Assembly (NCBI RefSeq): GCF_949628265.1
Contig: NC_088788.1
Span: 35,202,335 to 35,266,334 of the forward strand
DNA: 64,000 nt
Direction: 5' to 3'
Source of the DNA: Cloeon dipterum
Taxonomy: Eukaryota; Arthropoda; Insecta; Ephemeroptera; Baetidae
The notes beneath the pieces are model-generated. The model made no database searches and had not been told where the DNA came from. It saw nothing but the letters and a program-made list of their open reading frames with translations. The position numbers and the translations under genes are program-made. Shown here piece after piece: positions 1-12,230 of this stretch; position 1 is the first letter of the stretch; each line of letters begins with the position of its first letter.

Positions 1-3000
1 TTAATTTTAATTCAAAGACAAAATCACATCCAAAAGCGTAACGAAACAAGATCGCTAAAATTAGCAAAAAAAATCGCATTTTGCGTGCGTCTGGTTAAGC
101 AGCGTCGTGTTTGCGCGCGCGTCACACCGGCCGGCCGATTTGCATGTCTGGGGAGCAATAGCAGCGGCAGCAGCAGCTCAGCAACTCAGCAACATTGGGG
201 TGCGTGACGACTGTGCGGCCGACCGGCTGGCAAGCCAGGCCAGGCCACCTTTGAATCCATAGAGCAGTGGATCTTTGGCGGCGTCCATATGATTAGCCTA
301 CATCTCGACGAAGCAACGAACCTTTTTGGAACGCCACTCGCTTTTATTATTATTTTTAACACTATGCCGCGCCGATCAAACACTTTCTCAGCCAACTTTT
401 GTTTCCGCGCAATTCTTAAAGGAACTTCCAGCAAAGAATGTGAATTTGGTTTTAAAAATTGCAAATTAATTATCTTGTTGTCAGTTTTTGTAGTTTTTCA
501 ACTAAATTGCTTTGCATTCTCCGATCTGTAAATTAAATTTAATTTGAATTGAATTTTCTGTTCATTTACTCTGTTGAAGAAATTATTACTTAAAAGCTTC
601 AGGCTTGTTGCTTCATAGAATATTCTAAATATTTAGATTTTTTTCATTTAATCGATTTGAAAAATTCCAAACTCTTGCTCTTTATATTTGTTTGATTAAC
701 GATCCAATTATTTCATCCAGTATCTCTAATCACGTAGCGTTGAATCTATTTTCGTTGACGATTCAGCGTGCTCTAATTAAATTTTGAGGTTATGCGCGCA
801 CGACTGAGAACGTATATGATGTATAGGTCGGGCACATAATTATTGCTGTTTTGAAGCGAGCGTGCAAGTGGTGCTGTGTTAATTTATTTTATATTGTAAA
901 TATCTGACGGCGTCATCAGCATGCATTATAATTCTCTCTAATAATAAAATAATGTATGCAAATAACATCCTTTCACTGCCTTGGTAATTAAAAAGAGAGG
1001 AGCAAAAACGGGTCAAACGTTTATTTTTGCAGCGAAGCGCCTGCCGTCGCGGAAGTAGGCAACCGGCAAGACTTCGCCGATAAGCGGGTTGCATACGCTA
1101 ATAATGGTCGGACGTCAAATTACAGTTTGCGATATATGCACGCGGGACATTATTCAAATTCGCAGAAATAATCCATCTCCATCATAAACCAACACTTTTA
1201 AATTGCAATTGACCGAGTTCCCGAAATCGACCGTGGCGATTTGTGCGAATTTGGCCGCGCCGGAGGGGGTGACATGAACGAGGGGTCGTGTTTGTGCGGG
1301 CCGAGAGTGTGTTTGCGGCGCAGCGGCGGCTCGCATGCGTGAGATAAGCATCTCTGGCGTGGAAGAAGTAAGTCGGCGGGCGGCAGTGTAATTCTCGGAG
1401 CAAGAAGAAATACACTTGTGAAAAGGCAGGAAAACGGGGCCACTGGGCACAAGGCCTTTCGCTCGCCAAACCGAAAATTATTTAGGCCATAAACCGACCA
1501 ACGCAACACACACAGAAAATTTAACTCTCCATTTGTGGTGCTCTACAAAGCACGGCGAATCCAAAAGTTGGGATTTTTTGTTAAAAAAATCTCAGGATTT
1601 ATTTTAATTCTTTACTTTTGACTTTTTAAAGTTGTGATATAACCATTTAGTTTTCAGCCATCTGTCATAAAAGGGGAAAACCATCTCAGGAATTCGCAAT
1701 GGTTTATAGTAATCGATTGGAGCATCTGAGTAATTTCACATAAAGCTTTAGTACGAGTTCCAAGTCGTTATTTGCATAAAACCAAAAGTTCTGAGTCGTA
1801 AATTTGACGAGGAGGCAAAAAGCGAGCGAGTCTCGTGCGCTGAAAGTTTGTTGCCGCCGCGGAAAAACAAGCAAAAGGGGCAAATCGATCAGACGATTCT
1901 TGGCCAACTCGAAAAGCCCTCCACATCAAACAATCCGCGAGTTCTATTTCGGTTGGTCAGTCGGGAGAGCGAGCACTTAATCGTTTTTCCTAGCCGCCGC
2001 TGTGCTGAATGGAGGCGAGCGAATCAGTCCATTGAAAATGGAGCACGTGCTGCATAATTAGCCGGAGTCGAGGTCACGCCACACTTGGCTCGCTTTCTTC
2101 CACCCGGCCGAGATTCGACTCGGCCTGCGCGCACCGCCAAAAGTCCAAGTTAGGAAAGGCACGCGCACCCTGCTCATTGCCAACCTTGTTTACACTCGAT
2201 TTCGCAACTTTTCCACATTCCAATTACGCGAGATGGGCAATAAAATTCATACCTTCGGTATGCACGCAAATTTAGGCGCTAAAAATGGGCTGGATTGAAA
2301 ATTAAAATATTATTTATACAAGATTTTGGTTTGCGTAACTTGAGAATGCATTATCTTGTAATTTTTATGAAATATATTATGTTAATAAGAAAATAGCAGT
2401 TTTCAGTCAAAAGGAAGAACTATACACACTTGATAAAAATGTATTAAGATCATTTCGGGAAAGTTAATACCAGTCTGAATATTTTACTAGCTAAGTTGTG
2501 GTTCATTTTAATTTTTTTAATTACACGAGGAGTTTTTTAAGAAGATTTCATTAGTTTTCCTGCGGTACAAGCTATTTGCTGCCTCGCTTGAGGCATTCCT
2601 GCACCTTTAAAAATTGTATTCGGCATTGGAATACTATTCTTATGTTAAAAAATTATAATTTTTGTTTGTTTACGTGTGTGTTTCTTTTTTAATGCAATTG
2701 ATTACATTAAAGAATGGATTAAAATTTGTATTTCCATACTGAAAGTCTTATAAAGCTTCATCTTGGTCCAGACACAAAATTTGGATAGCTTTGTAGAGCT
2801 TTACAGGCTAAAAATTAGGAACATTTGGCATTGTTTTCTTTAAAAAGTAATTCATTGAGTTTATTGATTGGGAAATTATGGTATCAGGACTAAAAGGAAC
2901 AGTCAAATTTAAGATATTTTGCCAAATTTATTGGAAAAAAATGATGTTTTTGCTTGTTTTCAATTGCGATCCAACCAACGGTGTGCGAAGTTTGCGGAAA

Positions 3001-3252
3001 AGTTCCCTAAATTGAGAAATAAATCGTAGTCTTACAGTAGAGAGACAATGCTTGACTAGCATGCAAACTTTTGAGCCGATTTGAGCCGAAATTAAACGGA
3101 AAGCTAGGATTTTTGTATCGTATTCCTTATTTTTAGCAAAGGTAAAAAGTATTGTACACACATTTTCTTTATAAAATCACGACTTTTGTTAGTATTTTTC
3201 CAAGCAGAAAAGACCGTCGAGTTGGTGGAAAGAGAGAAAGTTTTCTACTCAC
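1..3252. other. AT-rich spacer or intron left of the first coding exon
   Basis: No convincing coding exon is visible here. The donor at the end of the minus-strand exon at 3,253 means that this gene continues leftwards, so at least part of this stretch should be its first intron. The only structure I recognise is a dispersed repeat at about 2,790-3,085 that recurs elsewhere in the window. The longer open frames are short, lie in overlapping frames and show no splice or family support. Confidence 0.5.
2790..3085 (+). repeat. Dispersed repeat family D, copy 1
   Basis: A block of about 300 bases shared with copies near 20,222-20,515, 54,140-54,450 and, inverted, 51,160-51,345, plus a weaker one near 61,860-62,010. 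Shared landmarks in order are GTAGAGCTTTACAGG, GAACATTT.GCATTGTT, CCCTAAATT.TGAAATAAATCG, and a GGAGACAGTGCTTGA-like end followed in two copies by GCATGCAAACTTTTGAGCC. It has no coding capacity, so it is probably a non-autonomous transposon or SINE. Confidence 0.6.
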
Positions 3253-3639
3253 GGGGTCCTGGACGCCCGCGAGGGGCGGAGAACCGTCTTCAGGTGGGTT
3301 CTCGCGGCAGAACTTGTCGATGTTCTTGAGCAGCTGGTCGACGGCAGGGTACTCGCCCTTGGCGCACAGGGAGAGGACCCTGATGCCCATGTCCCTGAGG
3401 TTGGGCGCCGCGTTGGCCTGGCGCCCCGTGGCGTGGGTGGCGGGGCCCGCGGCGGGGCCGTCGCCATCCTTGCCGCCATCGCCGCCCGACGAGGAGCCGC
3501 CCCCCGCCGAATGCGAGGGGCCCCCGGCCGAGTCGGGGGCGGCCGCGGGGCCGGCCGCCCCCTCTGCCGCCCCCTCGTCCTTCTTGGAGGCGGCGGCGGC
3601 GGCTTTTTTGTTGGCGTTGCGGCGGCCGGCCGCTTGCAT
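3253..3639 (-). CDS. First coding exon of an unrecognised gene (N-terminal 129 residues)
   Basis: Open frame from an ATG to a clean GTGAGT donor immediately after codon 129 (…VQDP). The first 75 or so residues are low complexity: a basic start (MQAAGRRNANKK), then Ala/Gly/Ser/Pro-rich sequence. The second part changes character to an ordered, probably helical segment containing NLRDMGIRVLSLCAKGEY and LLKNIDKF. That resembles the repeat-preceding region of some scaffold proteins, but I cannot name the family. Following exons should lie further left, probably outside the window. The exon sits in a GC-rich island (about 3,240-3,880) that probably also holds the promoter. An antisense frame of similar length is a shadow created by the GC bias. 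Confidence 0.6.
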
Positions 3640-4061
3640 CTTCTAGCTAGGTGGCTGGCCTAGGCATTTGGCCGCTGCCGAGTGGGCCTCAGCGGCCGTC
3701 GCGCGTCCGCCGGCCCATCCTTGCTCTGCACTAACCAAATCTCGACTGGCTCACCAGCGCTCGCCTACCTGCCTGCCTGCCAGGCTGGCGCGCCCCGGTG
3801 CCACCCCCCGCGCCCCCTCGCAGCTCTCGCGGCGCGCGCTCATCTCTGCCACAGCCTTTTCGCCACCGTGAATTCTCAAAGGGCAAGGTGAGCTTCAAAC
3901 TAAAGCATGTTTCCTGAACCAGAGGGTTGGATATTGCAAAAATCTTGTGAAAAATATAATTATTTTTAAAAAACTTCTTTTATATCCACTTTCTTATACA
4001 CTAATGACAATATTTAAATGTCTCGAGTTCGTAATGACCCATCCCGAGAAATTTAAACGCC
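3640..4061. promoter_or_regulatory. GC-rich promoter region, possibly divergent
   Basis: GC-rich, CpG-rich DNA to about 3,880, upstream of the minus-strand first exon, followed by an abrupt switch to AT-rich sequence. A strong plus-strand donor (AAG|GTGAGC) begins at 3,890. It would fit a short non-coding first exon transcribed the opposite way, towards the orphan ORF at 4,062. This is inference; no TATA box is obvious. Confidence 0.3.
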
Positions 4062-4328
4062 ATGGACGGCTCAGAAAAAAAGCACCTCACTCGGAACTTC
4101 TACAAAAATATTTGTGATAATGATTTATTTATTGCCCCAGTTGAACTTAATATTTCTACGCAAAATCCTGCAATTATGATAGCTCGTATGTTTAATGTGT
4201 TGCCTCGAGATGTAAAATTAATCCAAGACAAAGAAGAATTCCTAACACGAGTAAAATCAATTGTATCACACTACCAATTCTTTGATCTCCACGAATACTT
4301 CACATGTACTTTTGATTTGACACGCTGA
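4062..4328 (+). CDS. Orphan 88-aa ORF, function unknown
   Basis: ATG in a good context (cgccATGG), an uninterrupted 88-codon frame, a TGA stop, and an AATAAA at 4,438-4,443 about 110 bases downstream. The protein is mixed-charge and probably helical, with segments such as KHLTRNFYKNICDND and LIQDKEEFLTRVKSIV, and no signal peptide or membrane segment. Codon use is AT-rich, unlike the GC-rich exons of the recognised genes here, so it may be a lineage-specific gene, an old transposon fragment or chance. I recognise no family. A plus-strand splice donor at 3,890 could supply a 5' UTR. Confidence 0.3.
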   Translation: MDGSEKKHLTRNFYKNICDNDLFIAPVELNISTQNPAIMIARMFNVLPRDVKLIQDKEEFLTRVKSIVSHYQFFDLHEYFTCTFDLTR

Positions 4329-5891
4329 GAAACAATATCAGCATATATGACGAATTTCAAAGATTTACTCTGGAAGTTTAGTGCGTTATCTATTTTTGAT
4401 ATGTCGGTTTCTTGTAAAATGGATGGAGATCTTTAGGAATAAAATATCCATCCGTGTTTACTTGTAGTCAGGGGAACAAGATCATTTTTTTAAATTTGGT
4501 TATTGGAAGTGCTGCAATTTGCGAAATTTTCACAAGGTTTGCGATCGATAGGGATATAAAAACTGGTGAGATGATATTATTTAATAGAAGCCGCTAGAAA
4601 AATGTGTCTGAAAACCAAAGCAAAGACCGTCAGAGTGCCTCTCAAAATACAAATATTTTTTTTGGAAAGAGAGCCACGTAAACCTTAAAGCAGCATTAAA
4701 ACGAAAGCGAAATTAAAATGAAATAAGCATGACTACAGTGCTACGTACTTTACAATGTTGCCCTGTACACAGAATGATACAATTCTGCTACATAAAGCTG
4801 TTCGAAAAATTTCCAAGAAAAATAAACACATAGACATGTTAATTTTGGATTTGAGAAATTGACCTAAAACCGCTTGAATGGAGAAAAAACGCCAAAAACG
4901 CATCTAAAAATCCCAACCTTAGTTTTTTGTTGCGACTAAGTACAAGTCGTATTATTTGATCACGATTACAAGATCTAGAGGTTAGATTTGGCAAGCACAA
5001 TACACATTGGGGATTTAAAACGAAAATACTGTACACATTTTAAATGGTTGTACTAAATGTGTTTTTGTAATAAGGATTGGTGGCTACAAGTGAACTGTTG
5101 AAGAGAAAAATAATATCACACGTTCTCGTACTAAACAGCCACTGTTTCGGACCCTCGCACCTCATCAGTAGTACTTAACAAAATCCATGCTTGAGAGTTT
5201 TAGGTAACTGCAATGAATCATCACATGCAAAAAGCTACTAGTAAAGAAAGGGAATTTTGATACTTTTCGATCTTATGTTATTTCGGTGTAATAATATCTA
5301 GAACTCAACGAAGGAAATTGTAAAATTATTTAATATGATCTGAAATGGAGACATTTTGTTTTGATTGATACATGAAATCCTTACCGCATGAAAGGTGCAA
5401 TGAAAATTCACCTTCAACACTGTCGTGAGTAGTTAACAGCGTGAGGTATTGAAAAAAATTAGGTTCATGTGCTTGAATTAAGCGCGTACAATCTTTTGTT
5501 TTTAATAGCGTGCTAAATTTGAGCGTCGAGAGCGCAGAAACGGCCGACGCCACTCATTTGCATGCAAATCGCCCGCTCGCGTTTCCACGTAAAATTTTTT
5601 AAGTGCAATGTCTTCGTACCGTGCAATCAGATGGAGTACTCTAGTTTTAAAAATTAAAATATTAAAACCCTTTTAACTTTGAGAAAAAGGAAAAATCATG
5701 TAGTAGGTATTTTCTTTAAAATTATTTTACAATAGCTATACTCAATTATTACAATTTATTAGCCTTCCATGCATATTTGTTCGCATTATTTATTTATTTA
5801 TTTTAAATTTAAATCCTGTCTTGATTCAGTTAAAAAAAATTTTAAATTATTACCTAAGTTTTTATTTTTTAAATTAGATTTTCCTCATCAG

Positions 5892-6104
5892 TGGAATGTC
5901 TTGGTCTTGGGGAAGATTTGCAGACGGGGGTGCCTGCCTGTTCGTCCCGCGTGGTCTGTGCACGAAAATTCTGGGGGTAGGGAGCGCTGCGGAGGGGTTC
6001 TGGAAAAGGGGTGCGCGCTGCAGTGACGAGTTGCCGCGACGCCGCCGTGATTATCAGAGATTCGTGACCGGCGCGAAAGTAGACCAGCAGCGGCATATCC
6101 ACAC
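5892..6104 (+). other. Possible non-coding or unrecognised exon
   Basis: A GC-rich island in AT-rich DNA, bounded by a plausible acceptor (pyrimidine tract, then TCATCAG) and a strong donor (CACAC|GTAAGTTAAG). It is open in one plus frame but the peptide (Gly/Arg-rich) is not recognisable, and the minus strand is also open. It could be a 5' UTR exon of a gene that lies elsewhere, or chance. Confidence 0.25.
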
Positions 6105-6118
6105 GTAAGTTAAGTTGG

Positions 6119-6146
6119 AGAGCGAGAGAGAGAGAGAGAGAGAGAG
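6119..6146. repeat. (GA)n microsatellite
   Basis: An almost uninterrupted run of GA dinucleotides immediately downstream of the possible donor at 6,105. In arthropods GA tracts can bind GAGA-type factors, so it may mark a promoter-proximal region, but it may also be neutral. Confidence 0.85.
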
Positions 6147-6709
6147 GAAAAGAGCCGCTGGGCTGGTTGACCCAGAACCACTTAATGATTGACCCTCGCT
6201 CAAGCGCGGCCGCGTGACGTCACCCCGCCGGCCAGGCCACCCCTGCGTCCGCCGATAATTAATGCGGAGAGCCGTTTATTTCGGCAAGTTTCCACGGCGA
6301 ATATAAATCACGCTTCCTTACCTCCCTTCCGCTCTTAATTAGGGGAGGAAAAAACAAATGCGACGGAAATCGGCGACCCAAATTCGTACACTTCCGGGTT
6401 GGAAGTTACAACGTGCTCACTCTCGAGGGGTTGCTATTTTTAGAGTTTGGTGTTATTCGGCAAGGAATAGTTTCTCCGGCATAACATTTTCCTGAATTGG
6501 CCGGATCTTGAATACATAATACTAGGAATTTCTTTACTTGTCCAGTTCCGGTAACAATATTTCCGTGTATTTCCTGTTTTTGTTAATTGAAATTTAGCGC
6601 AGCAAACCATCTCAAAATCTAAAAAATGATCTTGATATCGCAAGTAAACGTAATCTTTAACTTAAACGAAACCAAAAAATCCTGAAAAAACTGAAAATTT
6701 TAATTTTTA

Positions 6710-6835
6710 AGGGTGCAAAAAGGGGGTTGAAGGGTTGGCACCCTTAAACTACTTCGGCTATCTAGGCGAGGTTAAGACTAGTCTATCGGTGTGTGGGTTT
6801 TGAAAATCTGATAATTAGAAGCTAAGATTTAGACG
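6710..6835 (+). repeat. Dispersed repeat family B, copy 1
   Basis: Carries the family landmarks: a CCCTTAAAC-like stretch, CTATCTAGG.GAGGTTAAGAC, AGTCTA.CGGTGTG, and a TTAGAA…GATTT end. Related copies lie at 8,525-8,850, 15,295-15,770, 21,525-21,960, 27,645-27,745 and 63,375-63,720, in both orientations. It is non-coding. Confidence 0.6.
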
Positions 6836-8524
6836 TGCGATCGCAAACATTTCTTGAAACCACAAAAACTACCAATTTTGTCATTTTTATTTTTTTAAAA
6901 ACAAATTTAGGCAAAAAGCCATTCTAAATTTTGATTAATTTGACACAAATTTTTAAGCTGTACATTATAGCAATAATAAAATTAAAAAATATTCAGTAAA
7001 ATATTTTTTTTAATTACAATTCTATTTCGAAAATTTGATTTTAGTGGCCTTGACCATTGACCAACCTCTTTGAATTCAACTGAAAAGTTGCTCCACTTAA
7101 CAAGACGAGTTGAACGATGTCAGAATTTTGTTATACGACAAATTTGAATCAGTCCGGAGAGAACTTAAAATTCGAGTGCTCGTAACAGCTGCAAATTATT
7201 TGGGAAATTCTTTTTTTTTTTGTCAAATTTGGACTGCCTGAACTGTACCTTTTCATTTAACTCTGAATGCAACGACCCCTTTCAAGAACAACAAAATTAA
7301 ACATAAATCATTCTGTCATTTCCACTGAAAAATTTAACTCAATTAAATAAAGCATTTTAGATCAATAAAATGAAACCTTAAAATTATTTTCAATTTCCGT
7401 ATACCATGTGATGCACGTTTTTGAGGGGTTATAAGAGGTCAAGTCTTCTTTGCTCTCGTTGGACTGAATATTATATAGAAAAGGGATGAGCCACAAGTGC
7501 CTGTTTCGACTGGGAAAGACCTTGGGATCGCCGCACGCCGCCGCGTCAATTTATTCCTCTTGCTCTCGCAGTCAGACTTACACTTTTATTGTGTTTGAAT
7601 CTTTTGTATTCCACCTGCAGCGGCGTAATGTATCGCATGCACTTTTGCTGCATCCTACTAAGCACGTAAACGGCGCGCACACGCGGACTAATTTAATTCC
7701 GCGGAACACGAGAGAGCGGTAAATATTTGCGATTTATTTCGCCCTCGAGACAGGCTGCTGGTAAACAGATTTAAATTTTCCAGCACGCCCTACAAAAGCG
7801 AATTCTCGGAAATTTTTATGAAGAGAAAGAAGCATCCAGGTCGTTTGCGAAACATGCTAACCAAGACAAGATAGCTACTGTACCCCATATTTAACTCTGA
7901 CTGACAGGAATGATTGCAATAAAAATTTCATAGACTCTTTGGAAGCGTTTGCTAGAAAATTATGCCTGACGTTGAATTGTTCAGAAAGGTCGAGAGCACA
8001 TCAAATGAAAAATACGACTTCTGGCACCTTCATCGTTTTGTCGAATAATTTACCAGCAAAGTTACTGGATTATAAAATCTTAAAAAATCATTTCCCATGA
8101 TTTGGAGCAATTTAGTGGCATTTCCTACGTTATCTTAAGAGTCTGTGCGTTTATAAATTGCAAAGAAAAATTTATTGAATGATTATATAGTTGTTGGGAT
8201 CTTCATTTTCATTTTAAATCAAAATTATTGAAAGCTTACAAGTAAGATTTATTGAACCAACTATAATCACAACTTTCGGTTTTTGTTAACATTGTCGCCG
8301 CCAAATCTCGGGATTGAGCCAATGGGTTTTGGGGGTGATCTGATCGCCTTCCAACCCCAATTCGCATTTTTTCGCTTTTTTCTGCTATATTTATGTTTAA
8401 CCTTTTCACTCTCTAAAAGGATAGAAGGTGGTAGTTTTGGGGTAGATTTTTATTATGATAAGATATTAGTGGTCAGTGAATATGATTGCAGAAAGTGCAA
8501 AGTGACGCGATTTTTATCGTATTT

Positions 8525-8850
8525 CAATGCATGGGGTGGAAGGGGGATGATGGATTATCACCCTTCAAACCCTTTGGATATCTAGGGGAGGTCGAGACGA
8601 GTCGAACGGTGTGCTTTTCTTGAAATTTTGACGGTTACAACCAAAGATTTAGTGGTGGCAATATTGGCGAAAATACAACTTTCGATTTTTGCTAATATTA
8701 ACATCACTAAATCTCGAGTTCTAACAGTCAGAATTGCAAAAAAATCACCCTAAAACTCCTTTGAATACCTAGGGAAGGTCAATACGAGTTGAACGATGTG
8801 CAGTTTTTGCAATTCTGACGGTTAGAATCCGAGATTTGGGATGACAAAAT
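8525..8850. repeat. Dispersed repeat family B, clustered copies
   Basis: Two plus-orientation cores (GGATATCTAGGGGAGGTCGA near 8,576 and GAATACCTAGGGAAGGTCAA near 8,763), each followed by GAGT(C/T)GAACG(G/A)TGTGC and GACGGTTA. Between them are reversed pieces of the same family (AAATCTCGAGTTCTAAC). The arrangement suggests tandem or nested insertions rather than one intact element. Confidence 0.55.
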
Positions 8851-11477
8851 TGGAAAAAATGGAACAATTTCTTTCAAATAGAGTCAATTTCTACACAACA
8901 GGCTTATTATTTATTTTTAAAGAGAATTCTTTGGAAAAATTGTATGCCAAACTGAACAAAAAAGATGGTTTTAGTCACTTTTAGACAATTTTGGCAGACT
9001 TTCACGGTTTTAGACAATCTAAATAACATTCCTACCTAGAAACAAAAATCAGCAATTAATTATATTATGCGTGCACATGATAAATACGCGTCATTTATTT
9101 CCTTGAATAAACTAGAGAGTTGCTAAACCCTTTCGGAGATCCAAAATTTATCATAAAGCCTATAAATAAAACATTTAAAAAATAAAACTATGTTGCTTCG
9201 ACGCAACGATTGAAGTTATGAGAAAAATTAAAGAAATTTTAATTATTTATATGTGCTTTTGGAGATGAATGTCTGTAAGTAAAGTGTGCATCGACCCTTG
9301 AAGTCTGTTATAATTAGATTAACTTCCAAACTCCTTTTTATTATAAATTAGATTCACATAATTCGAAAAGTTCATGCTATCAATTCTCCGTAATAGAGAT
9401 ATTTTATTAATTAAAATGAAGCAGATTTAAACGATATGACTGTGGAAAGTGGCAATTTCGAAGTTTATAAATTACACAGATCCTTCAAGCAGGATTTATT
9501 TAGTTGAATAGCACCGCGGGGCCGGTGGATTGTATTCTTATCATTCATATTCTTTTGGCAAGCCATATTGCCCACAATCCATCACGCCAATTAGAAAATG
9601 CTAAATTGAGGCCACATGTTGTGTGGAATTTGAAAGGGCATGATTGACGCAGTTGAGCTATGCTTTTTCTCAAAACTCGCTTCCAATTAGGCGGACTGAC
9701 AAGAAGTAGCGGCTGGCGAGTATGCAACCAGAGCAGCTTGCCAGCCTCGCCGGTTGCGTGAACAGCAGCATTAATTGGCCGACTGACCACACGCCAATGA
9801 GGCATAAAATTGTGTCAGTAATGGCCATTATCAAGGCACACGAGGAATTTCGTTTGAGCAGGCTCTGCTCTTTAATCATCTAGAGCAGGCATACTTCATG
9901 AATTGTTTTCCTTGAATGATTTTTTTGGAAAAGGGCAATATCCGCCATTTCAAAGCTAATAACCAAGTCCAAATATGAATTGGAAAAACGAATTGCCTCC
10001 TACCCGCTAAGACTTAATAATAAAATGCTTTTATAATTTCATGGTTAACCGGCTCTTTAAGGCCTCTGAAATTGACTTCTGGTATGGCCAACCGAAACTG
10101 GAGCCTTTTTTGCTTACAGACGCATGTCCACGAGACACATTCGTTACGGTTTTCATTTTTTTATTTGTAAAGAACTGGCTTATACAGATCAATAAGTAAA
10201 TTTCTATCTTTTTCTCACAAGGAAACTCCTATAGGATTTGACTCTTTAGTTTTTGATCGTGTACAAGTTAAAATATCACCAAATGAAAATTCGGTGGAGT
10301 TTGCAAATTTTAGAAATCTGAAGGGATGGGATTTAACATAGGATATTAATCAAAATCCAATTGTGATGCCAGTATGCCAGTTTTCATTCAATTAGTGATG
10401 ATTTTTTTATAACTAGACTTTGCTAGGATATGACAAATCGATTAATGGGTCATGTTTAACTTTCAGGAAAATTCCCAGGATTTTAGACTTTTGCCGAGAT
10501 ATTGGCTAATGGCTCAGGAACGGTTCGAAATATGTTTTTTTTTTAGCTTACTGCTAGATCAAGCAACTCCTTTTTTTTGTCACTCAGTAACATATTCTAT
10601 AAAAAATGCGTTTTTATTAACAAAATGTTTAAAACACCTAGATGACGACGCAAGACAATTTGCTAACTGTTTGTTACTGTGTAAAATATAGGAAATTTTA
10701 TCAGTTTTCAGAGTACATTTAGTTCTGTACTCTTCGATTAACCATTTTTATAACTTGCAATGCCCGGATCTAGCCTTTGTAGGAAATATTTTAATCAAAT
10801 ACGACGCACCAAACGATTTGTCTCATTAAACAGTGTCTTCAAACCAAAATTGAGACATTTAATCAAGTTAATCTGGAACTTTATAGCCATATTCTCTTAA
10901 AATCTGCAAAAAAATCAAATAAAATCGTTGAACATTTTCCGCGGTTGTATTGCAATTTCGCCAAAAAACTTACATATCAAAATTTAATAGTTTCCTCGTA
11001 GGCCCTGGTAAATTCTAGTTTTTATCTCAAGTTCCCATAGCTACACGCGGATTGGACAGTTTAATTTTTTTGCTTAGTTTTCTATGAAATATTTATTGTT
11101 TGTTTAGGTATAAGAAACAATATTAAAAATTAAAAATGATCGGGATTAAATTAAACTCCCAAAAATTATTTGATAAGATCTCAAACATACTGTCGTCAGA
11201 GGAAATTGTTTCAGGCTCCACTTCAAAAGAAAAAAATCCTAAACAGATCGAAAACATTAAAAGATATAATTACTAAAAATATGCGGTCACTAAGTTTGTT
11301 TTGTTTTTAAACCAAATATTTGCTTTTTAAATTCTCCTATAGTAGGTTTAGCTTCAGCTAGTGTAGTATGGAGTTTTTGCGATTTTAATCCATAATTTTT
11401 AGTTCAATTTGTGGGGAAAATAGTAAGAAGAGATAAAGTCCAAGTTTCAATTTTGTACTGTACAGAATTGCACTGAT

Positions 11478-11483
11478 TTTATT
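11478..11483 (-). terminator. Poly(A) signal of the CPCFC gene
   Basis: AATAAA on the minus strand about 165 bases beyond the CPCFC stop codon. It is the first canonical signal downstream and so a likely cleavage signal. Confidence 0.5.
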
Positions 11484-11646
11484 GGCAAAATTTTAAAATA
11501 TTTGAGATGCGGTGTTATGCGCACAAAACGCGCTTGCGCGGAGCTATGCCCCTCGCACACCCCCTCCTCGGGAGGGGATGGTTGAGGGAGCAAAATCTCC
11601 GCGTCAGATCACAAGAACAGGTCAACATGAGCCATGGTTGTCTCGC

Positions 11647-12167
11647 TTAGTGGCAGTAGGGGTAGTTGGGGCAGGCGGCGGGGTGGACTCCAGCGGGGTA
11701 CTGGCGGGCCACGGGGGCGGCGGGGGCGGCATAGTATCCGCGAGCCTGGTGCAGAGCGACGACGGTGTTGTCGCAGTAGGGGTAGTTAGGGCAGGTAGCG
11801 GGGTGGACTCCGGCAGGGTACTCGCGGGCAACGGGGGCCACGGGGGCGGCGTAGTAGCCACGAGCCTGGTGCAGGGCGACGACGGTGTTGTCGCAGTAGG
11901 GGTAGTTGGGGCAAGAAGCGGGGCTCACTCCGGCGGGGTATTTGTCGGCCTGGGCAACGACAGCGGCAACAGCCACGCAGGCGAGGACAACCTGAAATAA
12001 TTTAAAGATTGCGATTGATTATTTGCGGCATTGACAGAGAGTGATGCAATATGGAGTTGCGGACTGAATAGCGAAACTTGTTTGTAAATAAAGCAAGTGA
12101 CACCGTTAAGGAGAGAGACTCGACGTGAATTCGAAATCAGGAGAGTACATACCACTTTGGCGAACAT
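11647..12167 (-). CDS. CPCFC: CPCFC-family cuticular protein, complete
   Basis: Two exons: 12,153-12,167 (MFAKV) and 11,647-11,991, giving 119 residues. The tiny first exon splits the signal peptide, as is typical of insect cuticular protein genes. Residues 1-20 form a hydrophobic signal peptide ending AQA. The mature protein has three copies of the C-x5-C motif, each CPNYPYC (Cys pairs near 32/38, 72/78 and 112/118), spaced exactly 40 residues apart and each preceded by YPAGV.PA. That C-x5-C repeat defines the CPCFC family of secreted structural cuticle proteins. The linkers DNTVVALHQARGYYAAP are nearly identical, so the gene contains about 2.5 copies of a 120-bp tandem repeat. A TATA box lies upstream. 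The protein ends one residue after the last Cys. Confidence 0.9.
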
Positions 12168-12230
12168 GTTGATGTGTGTGTTTTGAGATACGCGTTTGAA
12201 GTGCGATGCTTTCAGGGTGGCGACGGCCGC

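Larger units (their letters stand above)
4329..11646. other. Gene-poor AT-rich spacer
   Basis: No supported coding gene. Contents I can name are an AATAAA at 4,438, a GC-rich block with possible exon boundaries at 5,892-6,104, a GA microsatellite just after it, and copies of repeat family B at 6,710-6,835 and 8,525-8,850. The remainder is AT-rich with many short homopolymer runs. Confidence 0.5.

Noticed and set aside
3152-3646. A 164-codon plus-strand ORF
   Set aside because: Antisense shadow of the GC-rich exon at 3,253-3,639; no donor or family support.
11512-12000. A 162-codon plus-strand ORF, Gly/Val-rich and repetitive
   Set aside because: It is antisense to the CPCFC gene; its repeats simply mirror the 120-bp units, and the minus strand has the signal peptide, splice sites and TATA box.
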